Below are positions 10,221-18,889 of a stretch of DNA of 64,000 bases, one piece after another. Made by a program: the position numbers and the translations under genes. Origin of the DNA: Lactobacillaceae bacterium (GTDB taxonomy: Bacteria; Pseudomonadota; Alphaproteobacteria; RF32; CAG-239); NCBI GenBank assembly GCA_031271345.1, contig JAISVX010000001.1, positions 310,001-374,000 on the forward strand, read 5' to 3'. Below the pieces are notes generated by a model. The model saw nothing but the letters and a program-made list of their open reading frames with translations. It ran no database searches and was not told the origin of the DNA. Numbering within the stretch: position 1 is the first letter of the stretch; each line of letters starts with the position of its first letter.

Positions 10221-10595
10221 CTACTTCACAGGATATTCGATTTCGCTGCCGTTTTGCTGCAGGCAAATGAATCCGCGTGTTACCACAATCCTGACGTCGT
10301 CTCCGTTAGGAAGGGAGAACGACTTTTTGTACTTGCCGTTTGCGGTGATGTGAAACTCGCGATGTCCCCACATCCCGTCGTCGACCCAGAAAATGAACGT
10401 GTCCTTGTTCTGAATCAGCAGGTAGTAGGTTTCTTCGCGAACGATGTCGAATCCGCGCTTCAGGTTCTCCATGATCTGGGTCTTGCCGCGCTTCTTCTTC
10501 CCGTGGATTTCTACGACTCTTGCGGTGTTTTTGTAACGAATTACGCCGAATACAACAATCCCGATGAGGATTAACATTACTACTAATCGTGCCAT
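10221..10595 (-). CDS. Small single-pass membrane protein of unknown function
   Basis: This 124-residue protein starts with a hydrophobic helix (residues 3-20). A basic linker with KKKRGK follows, then a mixed, probably beta-rich soluble part. I do not recognise a family. It shares the C-ending codon bias of the convergent SPFH gene and also lacks a Shine-Dalgarno site; the bases before the ATG are AAAACGTAAAAACC. A good promoter lies upstream. The two genes probably arrived together, but a shared function is only a guess. Confidence 0.6.
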   Translation of the reverse strand: MARLVVMLILIGIVVFGVIRYKNTARVVEIHGKKKRGKTQIMENLKRGFDIVREETYYLLIQNKDTFIFWVDDGMWGHREFHITANGKYKKSFSLPNGDDVRIVVTRGFICLQQNGSEIEYPVK

Positions 10596-10682
10596 GGTTT
10601 TTACGTTTTAAATGGTTTGTAATTTATTTTTTTAGATGATTTTACAATGCTTAGGGAATTAAAAATTATTTATTGCGCCAAT

Positions 10683-10711
10683 TATAACAATAAAAAGTTT
10701 TTTTGTCTATA
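10683..10711 (-). promoter_or_regulatory. Sigma-70-type promoter of the small membrane protein gene
   Basis: On the minus strand TAGACA and TATAAT are separated by 17 nt, about 90 nt upstream of the ATG at 10595. The transcript would carry an AT-rich leader without a ribosome-binding site. Confidence 0.5.
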
Positions 10712-10734
10712 AATTTATTGGTTTATTTTTTTAT

Positions 10735-10764
10735 TTGACATAAACTTTTATATTATGGTATATT
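10735..10764 (+). promoter_or_regulatory. Promoter of the leader RNA / acetyltransferase operon
   Basis: A perfect TTGACA (10735-10740) and TATATT (10759-10764) are separated by 18 nt. Transcription would begin near 10771. Confidence 0.65.
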
Positions 10765-10793
10765 ACCCTTGGTTTTCTTCAGGAATAAATACA

Positions 10794-10859
10794 ATGACTG
10801 ACTTATCTATAAAACGCGAATACAAGGTAAAGGCAAATTCTGCCTCATATCGGGTATAG
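10794..10859 (+). CDS. Putative 21-residue leader peptide
   Basis: ATG at 10794 follows AGGAATAAATACA and reads 21 codons to a TAG at 10857-10859. The peptide starts MTDLSIKREYKVK and is basic. Its codons 5-8 and the bases around its stop form the two arms of the rod hairpin, so ribosome position would decide RNA folding. No run of a single amino-acid codon points to a particular amino acid. Rare ATA and CGG codons are present. Coding status is inferred only from the layout. Confidence 0.4.
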   Translation: MTDLSIKREYKVKANSASYRV

Positions 10860-10899
10860 CGTTTTTATAGATGAGTAGAAAGCTAGAGAAAGTATGAGG

Positions 10900-10923
10900 C
10901 CGAACAAAGAGTTCGGTTTTTTT
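10900..10923 (+). terminator. Terminator in the acetyltransferase leader
   Basis: CCGAAC (10900-10905), loop AAAGA, GTTCGG (10911-10916), then TTTTTTT (10917-10923). Confidence 0.85.
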
Positions 10924-10948
10924 GTATTTAAAATAATGGGAAATAAAA

Positions 10949-11830
10949 ATGAATAATGAAATAAACAGATATAACTTTACTAACGGTTCGCCAGTATATT
11001 CAGGTCGGCTTTCAAAATTTAATGGCGAAAAGTTAGATAAGTCTAAAAGTTTTTTTATTAGACCGTTAACCATAAAAGACTGCTCGGCTATGGAAGATTT
11101 GTCCGTGTGTATTTATGAAAACCTTAGAGAAGGTCAGGAGTGCTTTATCCATAAACATGACAGAGAATATTACCGCGATATTTTTCAAGGAGACGATACG
11201 GATAATGTTAAATTTATCGGCGTTTTTGTTGGAAAACATCTTGTCGCGATGTCGTATTTTAGAATAATTGACAACGATAATGATTTGCAGCCGGAGCTTC
11301 CGAACCATAAGCTGGATATTTTTTCTGCCGATAGAGGCGTCGGCGAGGTTGTTGTCGCCGCTTTCGGCTCCGATTCCGTTCACCCGGATTACAGAGGAAA
11401 CCGCTTGAACACAGTAATGGTCGATTATCGGGCAAACTATGCAAAAATGCTTGGCGCTACTGATTTTGTTTCAATAATCGACAGAAAAAATGTATGGAAT
11501 ATGAACCCATATTTTGACAATGGGTTTAATATGTTTGCGTCAAGCGTCGACCCTGCGGACAATGGAAAAATCGCGCTAATGCACAAACCTGCCGTCGATA
11601 AAGTCGTTCATAATGATAATGAGCTGGAAAAAATGAACTATGAAAATTTAAATACAATAGATAAAATGTTTTATATGAAAAGAATCGGTGTTGCTTATGA
11701 TAAAGAAACCAGCAGCATAATTTTTGCAAAAACCAGTTACTATTCTGATATGAAAAAACACAACAAAGGCAGTAATAACAACATGGTTATGATGATGGCG
11801 AGAGGAAGAAGAGATGCTGCGGGATATTAG
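10949..11830 (+). CDS. GNAT-family N-acetyltransferase-like protein
   Basis: In this 293-residue protein the central part (about 35-215) resembles the GNAT fold. A strand-rich region, FIGVFVGKHLVAMSYFRI, is followed by the acetyl-CoA binding loop DSVHPDYRGNRLN. The substrate is unknown. The C-terminal 70 residues are lysine- and asparagine-rich. The gene overlaps the next one by 17 nt, indicating translational coupling with a deacylase-like enzyme. A matched acyl-transfer/deacylation pair on a small metabolite is possible but unproven. The ribosome-binding site (GGGAAATAAAA) is modest, and an attenuator-like leader precedes the gene. Confidence 0.65.
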   Translation: MNNEINRYNFTNGSPVYSGRLSKFNGEKLDKSKSFFIRPLTIKDCSAMEDLSVCIYENLREGQECFIHKHDREYYRDIFQGDDTDNVKFIGVFVGKHLVAMSYFRIIDNDNDLQPELPNHKLDIFSADRGVGEVVVAAFGSDSVHPDYRGNRLNTVMVDYRANYAKMLGATDFVSIIDRKNVWNMNPYFDNGFNMFASSVDPADNGKIALMHKPAVDKVVHNDNELEKMNYENLNTIDKMFYMKRIGVAYDKETSSIIFAKTSYYSDMKKHNKGSNNNMVMMMARGRRDAAGY

Positions 11831-12653
11831 TTTTGAATCAGGCGTTAAAGGACCGAAGATTTTGATTTTAGGGGCGGTTCATGGAAACGAAACCGCTGGT
11901 CCAAGGGCTTGCGAAAGGCTGATTAAAGAAATAGAAAAAGGCAATGTCAATATAAACAAAGGCAGGCTTATATTGGTTCCTATAACAAACTCCAAGGCAT
12001 ATAAAGACGATGTCCGCCAGATTGAAGAAAACTTAAACAGGGTTATAAAAAAATGGGAGAACCCCATAAGCTACGAGCAGAAGCTCGGTGTTGAAGTTGC
12101 AAAAAAAATTGACGAATGCGATTATGTGCTGGATGTTCATTCAACGCATAATGCCGGGGATATTCCTTTTTCGTTTCTTGATTATCCAACCTTCGGCAAT
12201 ATGGAAATTGTAAAGGCGCTGGATGTTGAATATGTGCTTTCCGGCTGGCCCGAGGTTTATGGAACTCAAAATGAAATTAAAGATTTTTCAACCGAAACTT
12301 ATGCTCATGCGCAAGGCAAAAACGGGATTACTTTGGAATGCGGCTATCATAAAGATAATGCGGCGACCGAGCTGGCGTATAACTCGATAATAAATCTTCT
12401 TAAAACTCTTAAAATGATAGAAGGCGAGCCGTCATATAAGGATAAAAAAATTGTTAGGATGACAGATATAATAATCAAAGAAAAAGCGGGAAAACTTGCC
12501 GAGAATTTTAAGCATTTTGATTTTATCCCCAAAAACGCCGTTATCGCAAGATACGATGATGGAGAAGAATTGAGGTCGGTAAAAGACTGTTATATGATTA
12601 TACCTAATCCAGAAGCAAAAATCGGAGCGGAATGGTATTATCTTGGCGAGTAA
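11814..12653 (+). CDS. Succinylglutamate desuccinylase/aspartoacylase-family zinc hydrolase
   Basis: This 279-residue protein contains the M14-like zinc ligands GAVHGNETAGP (H and E near residues 24-27) and VLDVHST (His near 105). TLECGYH supplies the catalytic Glu. AstE/AspA enzymes cleave N-acyl amino acids. The acyl group and amino acid cannot be read from sequence. The ATG at 11814 has a strong AGAGGAAGAAG site inside the preceding gene. The pairing with an acetyltransferase-like gene suggests both act on the same N-acyl compound. Confidence 0.82.
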   Translation: MLRDISFESGVKGPKILILGAVHGNETAGPRACERLIKEIEKGNVNINKGRLILVPITNSKAYKDDVRQIEENLNRVIKKWENPISYEQKLGVEVAKKIDECDYVLDVHSTHNAGDIPFSFLDYPTFGNMEIVKALDVEYVLSGWPEVYGTQNEIKDFSTETYAHAQGKNGITLECGYHKDNAATELAYNSIINLLKTLKMIEGEPSYKDKKIVRMTDIIIKEKAGKLAENFKHFDFIPKNAVIARYDDGEELRSVKDCYMIIPNPEAKIGAEWYYLGE

Positions 12654-12662
12654 AAGAGCCGC

Positions 12663-13256
12663 TTATTTGTAGATTTTTACTCTTTCCTTGATAGGTATGA
12701 AATCTTTTTTGTCTGCCGGCGCTTCAATGCTGCCAAACGGCATTTGGGCAATTAAACGCCAGCTTTCAGGAATATTCCATTCTTTTTTTACCATGCCGTT
12801 AATAAGCGGATTATAGTGCTGCAGGCTTGCTCCGACGTCTTTTTCCGCCAGCGAAATCCATATAAGATTTTGCAGCATTCCGCTTGCCTGTTCCGCCCAG
12901 ATTGGAAAATTGTCTTTATATAGCGGAAACTTTTCCTGAAGGTTTTTGGTTGTATTATCTTCTTCAAAATAAAGAATTGTGCCGTATCCAGATTTAAAAC
13001 AGGAATTTACTTTCTGTTCTGTTTTTACGAAAGCTTCGGCGGGTATAATTTTTTTGATTGTATCAAGCGCGATGTTCCAAAGTTTTTCATGATGTTTATT
13101 AAACAAAACAACCACTCTTGATGACTGCGAATTAAATGCTGTCGGGCAGTGTTTTGCGCAGTGTTCAACCAGTTTAACAACTTTTTCCGGCGCTAATGTT
13201 TCTTTTTTTCCAAGATTGTAAATGCTTCGTCTTTTTTCAATTATCTTTTCCAGCAT
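12663..13256 (-). CDS. Nitroreductase-family flavoprotein (COG3560/FMR2-type)
   Basis: This is a protein of about 197 residues. The N-terminus IEKRRSIYNLGKKETL and the central HCPTAFNSQSSRVVVLFN are typical of the FMN-dependent nitroreductase subfamily sometimes called fatty-acid-repression mutant proteins. It should bind FMN and use NAD(P)H, with substrate unknown. The ATG at 13256 is chosen because GGAGGCAGAT precedes it. An upstream start at 13301 has no such site. It is convergent with the aspartoacylase-like gene, 9 nt away. Confidence 0.85.
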   Translation of the reverse strand: MLEKIIEKRRSIYNLGKKETLAPEKVVKLVEHCAKHCPTAFNSQSSRVVVLFNKHHEKLWNIALDTIKKIIPAEAFVKTEQKVNSCFKSGYGTILYFEEDNTTKNLQEKFPLYKDNFPIWAEQASGMLQNLIWISLAEKDVGASLQHYNPLINGMVKKEWNIPESWRLIAQMPFGSIEAPADKKDFIPIKERVKIYK

Positions 13257-13339
13257 ATCTGCCTCCAAAATTTTAATGTCGCTGTGATAAATATAATGCA
13301 ATTTTTTTAAATTTAAATACTAGCCAAAAGAGGATAAAT

Positions 13340-13367
13340 TTGTTATTAGTACTTGAAAAAATATACT
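13340..13367 (+). promoter_or_regulatory. Possible pflB promoter
   Basis: TTGTTA (13340-13345) and TATACT (13362-13367) are separated by 16 nt. The start point would fall inside the palindrome at 13373-13387. Confidence 0.4.
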
Positions 13368-13372
13368 AAAAG

Positions 13373-13387
13373 TGATAATGATTATCA
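13373..13387 (+). promoter_or_regulatory. Fur/PerR-box-like operator upstream of pflB
   Basis: TGATAATGATTATCA is a perfect 7-1-7 palindrome identical to the minimal Fur-family box TGATAATnATTATCA. It lies just after the candidate -10 and 41 nt before the pflB start, a position suited to repression. A Fur-family regulator (Fur, PerR or Irr) is inferred. No such regulator gene is in the window. Confidence 0.55.
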
Positions 13388-13428
13388 AAGTGTTTAATAG
13401 TCTTAATAAAATAAAGGATTTATGGCAA

Positions 13429-15672
13429 ATGTCAGAAAATAATTTCGAAAGCTGGCAGGGCTTTACTGCCGGTAAGTGGCAAAATGAGGTTAATGTTAGA
13501 GATTTTATAGTCAAAAACTATACTCCTTACGAAGGCGATGACAGCTTTTTGGCTGAAGCTACGCCCAGAACAAAAAAGATGTGGGACACGGTTCTTGGTT
13601 TGATGAAAAAAGAAACGGCAAACGGCGGTTTGCTTGACGCGGATACCAGTATTATCTCGGGCATAACTTCACATAAAGCCGGCTACATTGACAAAGCAAA
13701 TGAAGTTATTGTCGGTTTACAGACAGACGCTCCGCTTAAAAGAGCTTTAATGCCTTATGGCGGCTTCAGAATGGTTAAAGATTCCTGCGACGCTTATAAT
13801 GTGCCTTTGGATCCACAAGTGACAGAAGTTTTTACAAAATATAGAAAAACTCACAATGACGGCGTTTTCGATGCATATACTCCAGAGATTAGAGCCTGCC
13901 GCAAGAGCGGTATTATTACAGGTCTTCCAGACGCTTACGGCCGCGGTCGTATCATCGGCGACTATCGCCGCGTTGCGCTTTATGGCATTGACAAGCTTCT
14001 TGAAGATAAAAATGAGCAGAAAAATCTTACCGACCACGCTCAAATGCTTGAGACCGTTATTAGAGAAAGAGAAGAAATTTCTGAGCAGATTAAGGCTCTT
14101 TATGAAATTAAAGAAATGGCTGCTTCTTATGGTTATGATATTTCCAAGCCGGCGACAAGCGCTAAAGAAGCTGTTCAATGGACTTATTTTGGCTATCTGG
14201 CGGCTATCAAAGATCAAAACGGCGCCGCTATGTCTATCGGCCGCGTTTCAACTTTCCTGGATATTTATTTTGAAAGAGATTTAAGGGCGGGAAAACTTAC
14301 GGAAGTTGAGGCTCAGGAAATTATGGATGATTTCGTGATTAAGCTTCGCATGGTTCGTTTTTTAAGAACCCCGGAATATAACTCATTGTTCTCCGGCGAC
14401 CCTGTCTGGGTAACTGAGGCTATCGGCGGCATGGCTATGGACGGAAGAACTTTGGTTACAAAGAACTCTTTTCGTATTCTGCACACCCTCTATAACCTGG
14501 GAGCAGCTCCAGAGCCAAACTTGACGGTGTTTTGGTCAACCCATCTTCCAAAGAAATTTAAAGAATTCTGCGCGAAAGTATCAATTGATACATCGTCAAT
14601 TCAATATGAAAATGATGATTTGATGAGAGAATATTATGGCGATGACTACGGTATCGCATGCTGCGTTTCTCCAATGAGAATTGGCAAGCAGATGCAGTTG
14701 TTCGGCGCTCGTTGTAACCTGGTTAAAGCGCTTCTTTACGCTATTAACGGCGGTAAGGATGAAAAATCTTTTGCGCAGGTCGGTCCGAAGTTTGCTCCCA
14801 TTACTTCCGAATATTTGGAATATGGCGAGCTGATGGAAAAATTTGATATGATGATGGAATGGCTGGCTCAGACTTATGTCAACGCTCTTAACATCATTCA
14901 TTATATGCACGACAAATACTCTTATGAAAAATCATTGATGGCTCTTCATGACAGAGAAGTTGTCCGCACGTTAGGCTGCGGTATAGCCGGTTTCTCGGTG
15001 GTTGTTGACAGCTTATCGGCGGTTAAATATGCAAAAGTAAAAACAATTAGAAATGAGCAGGGCATAGTCGTTGATTATCAGGTTGAAGGAGAATATCCGC
15101 AGTTTGGCAACAACGATGACAAGGTTGATGAAATAGGTCGCGAAATTGTTAAACAGTTTATGGATAAAATCAGAATGTTCCCGACTTACCGCAACGCTAT
15201 TCCGACACAGTCTGTGTTAACCATTACTTCTAACGTTGTGTATGGCAAGAAAACAGGTTCTACTCCTGACGGCAGAAAAGCGGGCGTTCCTTTTGCGCCT
15301 GGCGCAAATCCGCTGCACGGAAGAGATAAACACGGTGCGTTGGCTTCGCTTTGCTCCGTTGCAAAGGTTCCATTCCAGCATGCTCAGGATGGTATTTCTA
15401 ATACCTTCTCTATTATTCCAAGTTCGCTTGGCAAAACCAGAGAAGCTCAGGTTACTAACTTGGTAAGCTTGATGGACGGATATGCTACGCATGAAGGTCA
15501 GCATCTAAATGTTAACGTGTTTAATCGCGACACATTAATTGATGCTATGGAACATCCAGAAAACTATCCGCAGTTAACAATCAGGGTTTCCGGTTATGCG
15601 GTTAACTTTATTAAGTTGACCCGCGAGCAGCAGGAGGATGTTTTAGAGAGAACTCTCCACTCATCCATTTAG
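13429..15672 (+). CDS. pflB: Pyruvate formate-lyase (formate C-acetyltransferase)
   Basis: This glycyl-radical enzyme of about 747 residues has the active-site cysteine pair in IACCVSPM (C411, C412). The radical-bearing RVSGYAVNF near the C-terminus places the glycine at about 722. It converts pyruvate and CoA to formate and acetyl-CoA in the cytosol under anoxic conditions. Length and motifs match true PFL, as opposed to glycerol or choline lyases. The ATG at 13429 follows AAAGGA. The activase gene lies 170 nt downstream, after a terminator. Confidence 0.97.
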   Translation: MSENNFESWQGFTAGKWQNEVNVRDFIVKNYTPYEGDDSFLAEATPRTKKMWDTVLGLMKKETANGGLLDADTSIISGITSHKAGYIDKANEVIVGLQTDAPLKRALMPYGGFRMVKDSCDAYNVPLDPQVTEVFTKYRKTHNDGVFDAYTPEIRACRKSGIITGLPDAYGRGRIIGDYRRVALYGIDKLLEDKNEQKNLTDHAQMLETVIREREEISEQIKALYEIKEMAASYGYDISKPATSAKEAVQWTYFGYLAAIKDQNGAAMSIGRVSTFLDIYFERDLRAGKLTEVEAQEIMDDFVIKLRMVRFLRTPEYNSLFSGDPVWVTEAIGGMAMDGRTLVTKNSFRILHTLYNLGAAPEPNLTVFWSTHLPKKFKEFCAKVSIDTSSIQYENDDLMREYYGDDYGIACCVSPMRIGKQMQLFGARCNLVKALLYAINGGKDEKSFAQVGPKFAPITSEYLEYGELMEKFDMMMEWLAQTYVNALNIIHYMHDKYSYEKSLMALHDREVVRTLGCGIAGFSVVVDSLSAVKYAKVKTIRNEQGIVVDYQVEGEYPQFGNNDDKVDEIGREIVKQFMDKIRMFPTYRNAIPTQSVLTITSNVVYGKKTGSTPDGRKAGVPFAPGANPLHGRDKHGALASLCSVAKVPFQHAQDGISNTFSIIPSSLGKTREAQVTNLVSLMDGYATHEGQHLNVNVFNRDTLIDAMEHPENYPQLTIRVSGYAVNFIKLTREQQEDVLERTLHSSI

Positions 15673-15700
15673 AAGTCCGTTCTGTAGGGTAACTATACAG

Positions 15701-15744
15701 AAAAAAGAGAGCTGAAAACTAAAACTTTCAGCTCTCTTTTTTCT
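15701..15744 (+). terminator. Terminator after pflB
   Basis: AAAAAAGAGAGCTGAAA (15701-15717) pairs with TTTCAGCTCTCTTTTTT (15726-15742). The T run makes it a strong intrinsic terminator. Confidence 0.9.
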
Positions 15745-15840
15745 CATTATTTTCCTTACATAATAAATTTCCAGCAAACTTATAGTTGCTTATTCTTCGG
15801 GAAAGGGGTATATACGAGTTGTTTGACATTTGAGGCGAAG

Positions 15841-16587
15841 ATGAATTTAGACATTACAGCAAGAGTCCATTCTCAAGAAAGCGCGGGAGCGGTTGATGGC
15901 CCCGGGCTTCGATATGTAATTTTTTTGCAAGGATGTCCGTTGCGCTGTAAATTCTGCCACAACCCCGATACATGGAACATAAAAGGCGGCGAAGAACTAT
16001 CGGTTAGAGATCTAGTAAACAATGTAATGAAATATAAAGCCTTTATGCAGTTTTCCGGCGGCGGAGTCACCGTTACCGGCGGCGAGCCTTTATTGCAGAA
16101 AAAGTTTATCTATGAGCTGTTTTCCGAACTAAAATATAAAGGCGTGCATACGGCGATAGATACGTCTGGTTATACAAAAATTGACGACGATCTTGATAAG
16201 GTTTTAAGCGTTACGGATTTGGTTCTTCTCGACTTAAAACACCTAAACCCCAAAGCACATGCAGACCTTACCGGGGTTGGCAATGACCTTGTTTTTGAGT
16301 TTTTGAAACTTTTGCATCAAAAAAAAATAAGAACATGGATTAGATATGTTGTTCTTGCGGGGATTAATGACAGCGCGGTGTATGCTGAAAATTTTGCTAA
16401 GTTTATAAAAGAGTTTGATAATGTTGAGCTTGTCGAGCTTCTTCCATATCATGAAATGGGAACCGATAAATGGAGCCAGCTGGGGCTTAAATATCAGCTT
16501 TCAAAAGAAAATATTCCGTCAAGAGAAAAACTAAAAGAAATTGCTGATATATTAGCAAAATACGGCATAGAAACCCACGGAGCATAA
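15841..16587 (+). CDS. pflA: Pyruvate formate-lyase activating enzyme (radical SAM)
   Basis: This protein of about 248 residues has the CxxxCxxC radical-SAM motif in CPLRCKFC (C32, C36, C39). The GGGVTVTGGEPLLQ segment that binds S-adenosylmethionine follows. It abstracts the hydrogen that creates the glycyl radical of PFL. The ATG at 15841 follows GAGGCGAAG and is preferred to an in-frame TTG at 15823. The pflB terminator lies between, so pflA may have its own promoter or rely on read-through. Confidence 0.95.
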   Translation: MNLDITARVHSQESAGAVDGPGLRYVIFLQGCPLRCKFCHNPDTWNIKGGEELSVRDLVNNVMKYKAFMQFSGGGVTVTGGEPLLQKKFIYELFSELKYKGVHTAIDTSGYTKIDDDLDKVLSVTDLVLLDLKHLNPKAHADLTGVGNDLVFEFLKLLHQKKIRTWIRYVVLAGINDSAVYAENFAKFIKEFDNVELVELLPYHEMGTDKWSQLGLKYQLSKENIPSREKLKEIADILAKYGIETHGA

Positions 16588-16609
16588 TTTTAAGCAGTCG
16601 TACCACAGA

Positions 16610-17221
16610 CTAAATTGTCTTGGCGTAATTCCACTTATCTTTGTCTTTGTTATATTCAAAAACCAGAGTTTCGATATTGTCCAGTTTAGGCAGTTCTCTA
16701 TCTGTTATAAGAGCGTAAAAGTGGCGCATTATTATGCTGTGCGTTGAGATGCCGATATTGATATGAAGACTGTCAAGGCTGCTGGTTATTTCTTTCAGAG
16801 CTTGTGAAATTCTTTTTTGAACATCTTTTATCCTTTCTCCGCCAGGGTAAGAAACTTCGCCATATTTTTTATTGCCGCTGAGATATTTGCTTCTTAAAAT
16901 CCTATTTTCTTCATTTTGGTTTAACATACTTAAAGAAATGCCTTCCCACTCGCCGCAATACGCTTCTTTCAGGTCGTCGCAGATTTTGAGCTTGATGTCT
17001 TTTTCACGAGCTATCGGACGCGCGGTTTCTATACAGCGTGATAAAGGACTGGAAAAAATTATATCCAGATTTATATCGTTGTATTTTTTTGCTAACTCTT
17101 TAACCTGATTTTGCCCTTCGGCGGTTAATGGGGATTCGATTTGTCCTTGTATTTTTCCCTGCTTATTAAGCTCGGTTTCACCATGCCTGAAAAAATAAAA
17201 AGTTAATTTATTTGACGGCAT
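16610..17221 (-). CDS. Histidine phosphatase-family protein (phosphoglycerate mutase-like)
   Basis: This 203-residue protein has the phosphohistidine motif FFRHGETELNKQGKIQGQ near the N-terminus. The second catalytic region is GISTHSIIMRHF near residue 160. This branch includes broad phosphatases and cobalamin or PGM-like enzymes, and the substrate is unknown. The gene starts 8 nt after the stop of the upstream P-loop gene, which carries its ribosome-binding site (AGAAGGTAG), so the two form an operon. Confidence 0.85.
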   Translation of the reverse strand: MPSNKLTFYFFRHGETELNKQGKIQGQIESPLTAEGQNQVKELAKKYNDINLDIIFSSPLSRCIETARPIAREKDIKLKICDDLKEAYCGEWEGISLSMLNQNEENRILRSKYLSGNKKYGEVSYPGGERIKDVQKRISQALKEITSSLDSLHINIGISTHSIIMRHFYALITDRELPKLDNIETLVFEYNKDKDKWNYAKTI

Positions 17222-17229
17222 TTACACAA

Positions 17230-18075
17230 CTACCTTCTGCCAATGTCGGTTTTTGTTACTGATACCGCCAGGTTTTTAGCTGGGGAACTTAAAACTTTTT
17301 CGACGCTGCCGATAACTTGTTTTTCCTGAGAAGAGATTTGTTGTTTCCACTCATTAAACAAATCTTTATACTGCTCTGTGTTTTCCAAACAATTTTTTGC
17401 AGTTGCCATTATAACCATTTTTGCAACGTTTTCAGCGGTCCAGTCAATATTGCCCAAGTCAAGAGTGTGCGATGCGTGTTTATATATAAAGTCTTTTCTT
17501 GCTAAAGCGTTTTTATGGCGTTCCATCCAGCCATGATCAATGTTTTTGCCGTCTTCAAGACCTTTTAACGCCGCCGCGACATAGCCTGGTCTGACCGCCC
17601 AGTCATGGTAGCCTTTTTCGCCCGTTAAAGGGTTAACCGCTTCGTTGTTCCATTTTTTCAGATGGCTTATGGTTATACCGAAGTCATTGTCAAGAAAGAC
17701 AGTGTAGACGCCGTTTTCTTTCATTTTATCAAAGAGACTTTCATAGCCAATATCAAAACTTCCAAATCCGCCAAAATCAAGAACGCTGTTTTGCTCAACT
17801 TTGAAGTTGTTCATGAGCGCGGTTTTTTCCCATTTTCTAAACGCTTCTTCGCCGTAAACATCCATATATTCTTTAGGAGTAAATCCTGTTTCGGTTTTTA
17901 GTCTCATAACCAAAAGAGGGTCGACAGAAAGTTTTTCTCTGTCCAATATCTTTGAGATTGCTTTGCTGGTTTCAGACTTTCCTATTCCGGGGAGTCCTAA
18001 AACCCCTATTATAGGCAGTTCTCTTTCAAGTTTGGCAACTTGTTTTCTCAGTAATACGTCTTTTGCGGATTTCAT
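17230..18075 (-). CDS. P-loop NTPase, shikimate kinase-like
   Basis: In this protein of about 281 residues the Walker A motif VLGLPGIGKSETSK lies at residues 25-38. FGGFGSFDIG (about 105) sits where shikimate kinases have their glycine-rich loop, and FGITISHLKKW follows. Function is unknown beyond small-molecule kinase-like. The ATG at 18075 is chosen because AAGGAGGCAAAA precedes it. The in-frame start at 18114 lacks such a site. Forms a two-gene unit with the histidine phosphatase. Confidence 0.65.
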   Translation of the reverse strand: MKSAKDVLLRKQVAKLERELPIIGVLGLPGIGKSETSKAISKILDREKLSVDPLLVMRLKTETGFTPKEYMDVYGEEAFRKWEKTALMNNFKVEQNSVLDFGGFGSFDIGYESLFDKMKENGVYTVFLDNDFGITISHLKKWNNEAVNPLTGEKGYHDWAVRPGYVAAALKGLEDGKNIDHGWMERHKNALARKDFIYKHASHTLDLGNIDWTAENVAKMVIMATAKNCLENTEQYKDLFNEWKQQISSQEKQVIGSVEKVLSSPAKNLAVSVTKTDIGRR

Positions 18076-18197
18076 TTTTGCCTCCTTATATGATTTAGAC
18101 ATATTATAGACCAAAAATGGTTAAAGTCAATATTATGAGGATTGCAGACTTTAATTTTTTCTAGTATATAAAAATATAAAGCTGGGGAGCAAAAAAA

Positions 18198-18716
18198 ATG
18201 ACAATCTCAATTGGAAAGAAAATTTGTATTATCGGATTATCTTCATCAGGCAAATCCACATTAGCAGATATTATTGCAAAGAAGCGAAATCTAAATCTTC
18301 TGCATCTGGACCAGATTGGGCATATTCCAAATACAAACTGGGTGCCGGCTCCAGCGGAAGAATGGATGCCCAGGCACGATAAGTTTATTGAGCAGGACAA
18401 CTGGGTGGTTGACGGCTGCTATTTTAGAACCATGACGCAAAGATTAGCAAAAGCTGATACCGTAATATTTATTAAAATGAGCAGATTTGGCTGCGCTTAC
18501 AGGTTTGTAAAAAGGGCTTTGCAGAAAAAAAAAGACAGGTTTGGCAAGCTTGAGGGCGCCACTGACGACTGCAATCTTGCAATGCTGAAATATATTCTTC
18601 TAGAAGCTCCGCGAAAATTTTCTAAATATGAAAAATTGATAAAAGAAAACCCTCACCTGAAAGTTATATATTTATATTCTTTTGATGATATTAATAAGCT
18701 TGTAGAGAATTTGTAA
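18198..18716 (+). CDS. Adenylate kinase-like P-loop protein (FlaR/topology modulation type)
   Basis: This 172-residue protein has Walker A IIGLSSSGKSTLAD at residues 10-23. HLDQIGHIPNTNWVPAPAEEW and NWVVDGCYFRTMTQRLAKAD follow, which are the marks of the small COG0563-related kinase group often labelled FlaR. The substrate is unknown. A GGGGAG site precedes the start. It stands alone between divergent and convergent neighbours. Confidence 0.75.
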   Translation: MTISIGKKICIIGLSSSGKSTLADIIAKKRNLNLLHLDQIGHIPNTNWVPAPAEEWMPRHDKFIEQDNWVVDGCYFRTMTQRLAKADTVIFIKMSRFGCAYRFVKRALQKKKDRFGKLEGATDDCNLAMLKYILLEAPRKFSKYEKLIKENPHLKVIYLYSFDDINKLVENL

Positions 18717-18720
18717 GAAT

Positions 18721-18843
18721 TTAAGACTGATTATTAAATTCTTTAAAAGGCAGAGAGCTTTGTATTTCTTCTGGCAATGACCATTTTTTACCGTTTAGAA
18801 CAATTCTTTTTTCTCCTTGTAAAGTCTCTAGTTGAGACGTCAT
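18721..18843 (-). CDS. Hypothetical 40-residue protein
   Basis: A short frame begins at an ATG (18843) preceded by GGGAGAATATCATT. It encodes a 40-residue protein with the stretch GEKRIVLNGKKWSLPEEI, resembling a small regulatory or antitoxin fragment. No family was recognised. Support comes from the ribosome-binding site and from the repeat cluster directly upstream. It could still be noise. Confidence 0.4.
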   Translation of the reverse strand: MTSQLETLQGEKRIVLNGKKWSLPEEIQSSLPFKEFNNQS

Positions 18844-18889
18844 AATGATATTCTCCCGTTTTTTGATTCTACATTTGTTTTTTAATATA

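Larger units (their letters stand above)
10771..10923 (+). ncRNA. Structured leader or small RNA with terminator, attenuator-like
   Basis: A long rod can form from ATCTATAAAACGC (10805-10817) with GCGTTTTTATAGAT (10859-10872). ATAC/GTAT and AGGCA/TGCCT pair inside it. GCCTCATA (10842-10849), partly inside the rod, is also perfectly complementary to TATGAGGC (10893-10900). That second site abuts a classical terminator, CCGAAC-AAAGA-GTTCGG (10900-10916) plus seven T residues. The terminator lies 25 nt before the acetyltransferase ATG. The layout fits transcription attenuation. An independent small RNA is the alternative. Confidence 0.6.

Noticed and set aside
9304-10595. Prophage origin for the SPFH insert
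   Set aside because: No integrase, structural or packaging genes are present nearby.
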